In this document: piece after piece, positions 12,762 through 15,392 of the stretch
Numbering within the stretch: position 1 is the first letter of the stretch
Layout: each line of letters begins with the position of its first letter
Source of the DNA: JAUWKC01 sp035529895
Lineage (GTDB): Bacteria; Planctomycetota; Phycisphaerae; Sedimentisphaerales; Anaerobacaceae
Length of the DNA stretch: 15,392 nucleotides
NCBI GenBank assembly: GCA_035529895.1
Contig: DATKVV010000017.1
Coordinates: 1 to 15,392, forward strand
Direction of reading: 5' to 3'
Position numbers and translations under genes: made by a program
Notes under the pieces: generated by a model
Database searches by the model: none
Told to the model about the DNA's origin: nothing
What the model saw: the letters and a program-made list of their open reading frames with translations, nothing else

Positions 12762-14740
12762 AAACAAAAGCGATCATACTTATTTTTTCTATCCTCTTGG
12801 CCTTTTCCGGCCTGGCATTTGGCTCGAATGAGATACAGGTTGCCTATAAAACCGGCAGTAATCTTTACTGCCAGATCGGCAATCCTATCGACTGCAATAT
12901 CTGGGATGCAAACAGCGGTTCCTGGGCCGATTATAACAGTGCCGACTGGGCGGATTACAATACGCCTTTGACTGATTATGGATGGGGTCTTTACAAGGCC
13001 GATTTTCCCGTCGGCATTACCGATTCAGGCAAATATGTCGTCAATATCCATCTGCGGGCAGGCGCTGGCCCCGCAACCGGCGACAGCCTTTTGGGGACCG
13101 GCGAAATTATTTGGAACGGCACCGCCGAAGAAACCATCATCGATACGAGCGGCCGTGTTGATGTCGGACTTATCGAAGGCTCTGATGCGACCGATGCGAT
13201 AAATGCAGAGGCCGATACTGCACTCACCGATTATGACCCACCGACCAAAGCCGAGCTTGACACCGGCTTTTCCGGACTCAACGATCCCACAGCGGCGGCG
13301 GTTGCCGACACAGTCTGGGACGAATTGATTGCCGACCATACCGGGGCAGGCAGCTTCGGTGCGAAGAATCAAAAGCTGGTACCATCGGAAACCATCAACG
13401 ATTACAAGGCCGATGTCTCGGGATTGGCTTTAGAGGCCAACGTAGAAGGTCATGTCACTACCGCATTGGGAACTTATGACCCACCGACAAAAGCGGAGCT
13501 TGATTCCGGCCTTGCCGGACTCAACGACCCTACGGCTGCGGCGGTTGCCGATGCAGTATGGGACGAATTGATTGCCGACCATACGGGGGCCGGCAGCTTC
13601 GGTGCGAAGAATCAAAAGCTGGTACCATCGGAAACCATCAACGATTACAAGGCCGATGTCTCGGGATTGGCTTTAGAGGCCAACGTGGAAGGTCACGTCA
13701 CTACCGCACTGGGAACTTATGACCCGCCGACCAAGGCTGAAATGGACAGCGGCCTTGCCGGACTTAACGATCCCACAGCGGCGGCGGTTGCCGATGCAGT
13801 ATGGGACGAATTGATTGCCGACCATACGGGGGCCGGCAGCTTCGGTGCGAAGAACCAAAAGCTGGTACCATCGGAAACCATAAATGATTACAAGGCCGAT
13901 GTCTCGGCGGTTGCGCTCGAGGCCAACGTGGAAGGTCACGTTACGACCGCATTGGGGACTTACGACCCACCGACAAAGGCCGAGCTTGATTCCGGCCTTG
14001 CCGGACTCAATGACCCCACAGCGGCGGCGGTTGCCGACGCCACCTGGGACGAATTGATAGCCGACCATACAGGGGCAGGCAGCTTCGGTGCGAAAAATCA
14101 AAAGCTAATACCATCGGAAACAATCAACGATTACAAGGCCGACGTCTCAGCAGTTGCACTCGAGGCCAACGTGGAAGGTCACGTTACGACATCGCTGGGA
14201 ACTTACGACCCACCTACAAAGGCAGAGCTTGACAGTGGTTTTGCCGGACTGGATTATCCTACGGCGGCAACGGTTGCCGATGCCACCTGGGACGAGCTGA
14301 TTGCCGACCATACCGGGGCAGGCAGCTTCGGTGCGAAGAACCAAAAACTTTTACCATCGGAAACAATCAACGATTACAAGGCCGATGTCTCAGCAGTTGC
14401 GCTCGAGGCCAACGTGGAAGGTCACGTCACGACCGCATTGGGTACTTACGACCCGCCGACAAAGGCCGAGCTGGACAGCGGCCTTGCCGGACTCAATGAC
14501 CCTACCGCCCAGGCCGTTGTCGATGCTCTAATGGCAGATACCGGCATAACGGCAGGGGGGACCTGGACCTATGAGGATTGGTGCAAGGTTGTGGGGGCTT
14601 ACCTCATAGGGACATGGCGGGACAAGAGCGGAGAAGGTACCTCGGTGCAGGAAATTTTAGATGCCGAGGATGATGTGACCGTAATTCTGGAACTAAGCGC
14701 CGGCGAAACATCGCCATATAAAACGACAAGCAAAAAATGA
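12758..14740 (+). CDS. Exported repeat-rich fibre/adhesin-like protein
   Basis: This 660-aa protein starts at an ATGA overlap with the preceding stop and carries a Sec signal at 1-22 (MKTKAIILIFSILLAFSGLA, then FG). Residues about 25-125 form a beta domain with phage-like features (LYCQIGNPIDCNIWD, YGWGLYKADFPVGITDSGKY, GTGEIIWNGTAEE). From 159 to 563 come five tandem 81-aa repeats, each starting YDPPTKAELDSG and containing VADAVWDELIADHTGAGSFG, a block widespread in phage tail proteins. A partial sixth repeat leads into the C-terminal domain (WTYEDWCKVVGAYLIGTW, DAEDDVTVILELSAGE). The repeats are predicted to form a periodic shaft, so length would depend on copy number. The signal peptide is unexpected for a virion part. 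A fibre, or a secreted or surface adhesin made by the host, are both possible. Confidence 0.7.
   Translation: MKTKAIILIFSILLAFSGLAFGSNEIQVAYKTGSNLYCQIGNPIDCNIWDANSGSWADYNSADWADYNTPLTDYGWGLYKADFPVGITDSGKYVVNIHLRAGAGPATGDSLLGTGEIIWNGTAEETIIDTSGRVDVGLIEGSDATDAINAEADTALTDYDPPTKAELDTGFSGLNDPTAAAVADTVWDELIADHTGAGSFGAKNQKLVPSETINDYKADVSGLALEANVEGHVTTALGTYDPPTKAELDSGLAGLNDPTAAAVADAVWDELIADHTGAGSFGAKNQKLVPSETINDYKADVSGLALEANVEGHVTTALGTYDPPTKAEMDSGLAGLNDPTAAAVADAVWDELIADHTGAGSFGAKNQKLVPSETINDYKADVSAVALEANVEGHVTTALGTYDPPTKAELDSGLAGLNDPTAAAVADATWDELIADHTGAGSFGAKNQKLIPSETINDYKADVSAVALEANVEGHVTTSLGTYDPPTKAELDSGFAGLDYPTAATVADATWDELIADHTGAGSFGAKNQKLLPSETINDYKADVSAVALEANVEGHVTTALGTYDPPTKAELDSGLAGLNDPTAQAVVDALMADTGITAGGTWTYEDWCKVVGAYLIGTWRDKSGEGTSVQEILDAEDDVTVILELSAGETSPYKTTSKK
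13232..14526 (+). repeat. Five tandem 243-bp coding repeats plus a partial sixth
   Basis: The YDPPTKAE codons begin at 13232, 13475, 13718, 13961, 14204 and 14447, always exactly 243 bp apart. DNA identity between units is high, including at third positions. Units 1-2 share one version of the last third (TCGGGATTGGCTTTAGAGGC) and units 3-5 another (GTTGC-CTCGAGGCCAACGTG), showing stepwise duplication or gene conversion. Unit 5 differs most (GFAGLDYPTAATVADATW). The last unit degrades after about 80 bases. Confidence 0.95.
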
Positions 14741-15198
14741 AAAGCTTCAGCCAAATACTGCAGGACACCGCACCTTTGTTTCTTATCCCCTCGCTCGGGG
14801 TGGAGGAGATTGTGTATCTAAAAGCTGAAACTGAAGAAGTTATTGGGGCGGGTAACGTTAAAAAACTGGCAACAATCGGGGTGCTTGCCGGAAGGCCAGC
14901 ACCGATGTCGGTAATCGGCGTGCTCGAGAAGAGCAGAAGCTCTGTAAGCCGGCAGGTATTGGCATTAGTCAATCGGCATCCCGTATCAAAGGCCGAAGGA
15001 GCTCCGCACGGACACGGGCCACGAGTGGAGATTGAAGTTGCAAACGATTCTACCAGCGGCATTAGCAGTGCCGAGGTCGACGAAGGCAGGGACAAGGTCC
15101 GATTGGTAGTTGTTCTCGAAGAAGAACCGCAGGAGCTGCGGATTACAAAAATTATATCGCACGATGCGGGAATGATGAGACTGGAGGCCGGAGTGTGA
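14737..15198 (+). CDS. Head-tail adaptor-like protein (gpFII-like), copy 1
   Basis: This 153-aa product starts at an ATGA overlap without its own ribosome-binding site, so it depends on coupled translation. It has the pattern of small virion proteins annotated as head-tail joining/attachment: a helical start, GVEEIVYLKAETEE, a central ALVNRHPVSKAEG-APHGHGP stretch, VEIEVANDSTSGISSAEVDE, and an ending with RITKIISHDAGMMRLE, which resembles the last strand pair of gpFII-like folds. The following partial gene repeats the VNR-P-APHGH-P pattern, so the two are paralogues. A role at the head-tail junction or in tail completion is inferred from pattern and position; it would be unusual after fibre genes. 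Confidence 0.55.
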   Translation: MKSFSQILQDTAPLFLIPSLGVEEIVYLKAETEEVIGAGNVKKLATIGVLAGRPAPMSVIGVLEKSRSSVSRQVLALVNRHPVSKAEGAPHGHGPRVEIEVANDSTSGISSAEVDEGRDKVRLVVVLEEEPQELRITKIISHDAGMMRLEAGV

Positions 15199-15392
15199 CT
15201 TTTCAAACAGAGCTAATTGATACGGCAGAAAAGTTCCTCGATACGTTAGGCAGCGAGGCGATTGTCTACCTGCCGGCGGGCGGCGGCGAAAGGCCGATAG
15301 ATGCTATTGTCAATCGCGACCCACCGGCTGAGCTCGGCGACGCGCCGCACGGCCACTCACCCCTGGCGATAATAGCCGTCAGGAATAACGCA
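15195..15392 (+). CDS. Head-tail adaptor-like protein, copy 2 (partial, runs off the window)
   Basis: The frame starts with GTG 15195, overlapping the stop of copy 1 (GTGA), behind GGAGG at 15183-15187, and is open to the window end (66 codons seen). The visible part reads MTFQTELIDTAEKFLDTLGS, then AIVYLPAGGGERPIDAIVNR and DPPAELGDAPHGHSPLAIIA. The R-P-I-DAIV-NR pattern after a YLP strand is typical of gpFII-like adaptors. It aligns with the middle of copy 1 (VNR-P, APHGH-P, V-N). Confidence 0.6.
   Translation, partial: MTFQTELIDTAEKFLDTLGSEAIVYLPAGGGERPIDAIVNRDPPAELGDAPHGHSPLAIIAVRNNA

Noticed and set aside
13025..14344. Series of long reverse frames over the fibre repeats
   Set aside because: They recur with the 243-bp unit and are antisense images of the repeated coding sequence, without ribosome sites.
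1..15392. CRISPR array, tRNA genes, integrase, attachment site
   Set aside because: No regularly spaced short repeats, cloverleaf sequence or recombinase motif was seen; the only regular repeats are coding 243-bp units.

Overview
The window is the packaging, head and early tail-fibre part of a tailed phage or prophage of the lambda/Mu-like long-tailed type. The order is: remnant of a ParB-like gene, HNH-type endonuclease, small terminase, a three-gene reverse-strand cassette, GpA-type large terminase, SAP/zinc-ribbon protein, gpW-like connector, lambda-type portal, S49 head protease with nested scaffold, decoration protein, HK97-fold major capsid protein, holin-like membrane protein, two exported fibre-like proteins, and two paralogous head-tail adaptor-like genes, the second cut by the window end. 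No integrase, attachment site, lysogeny regulator, tRNA or host gene is visible, so free phage and prophage cannot be told apart. Shine-Dalgarno sites, sigma70-like promoter hexamers and Sec signal peptides point to a bacterial host. The style (moderately GC-rich, many Ala/Asp-rich proteins) would suit an uncultured environmental host such as a planctomycete-like bacterium, but that is only an impression.

Left part (1-2500). A 57-codon ParB N-terminal fragment is cut where the family core should begin. An AT-richer endonuclease gene with zinc knuckles follows at once and overlaps it by ATGA. The small terminase comes next, with almost no leader. Then transcription reverses: a TTGACT-17-GATAAT promoter drives three small genes (93, 81 and 59 aa; the last resembles a ribbon-helix-helix regulator) leftward between the two terminase genes. 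A perfect 14-bp inverted repeat brackets this cassette. It is the best candidate for an undescribed accessory (moron or anti-defence) module.

Middle part (2500-10720). This is a compact head module. The portal start overlaps the gpW stop. The protease gene carries a perfectly placed internal ribosome-binding site and ATG that would make a free C-terminal scaffold, as in lambda C/Nu3. The decoration protein has a capsid-cement N-terminus fused to a large lectin-like beta domain that would be displayed on the capsid. A strong intrinsic terminator separates it from the major capsid gene.

Right part (10718-15392). A coiled-coil/one-TM protein precedes two genes that both start with Sec signal peptides, although both look like tail-fibre or adhesin proteins. 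The second contains five exact-length tandem repeats of 243 bp (81 aa) plus a partial sixth. The last genes are coupled by ATGA or GTGA overlaps, suggesting one polycistronic late transcript.
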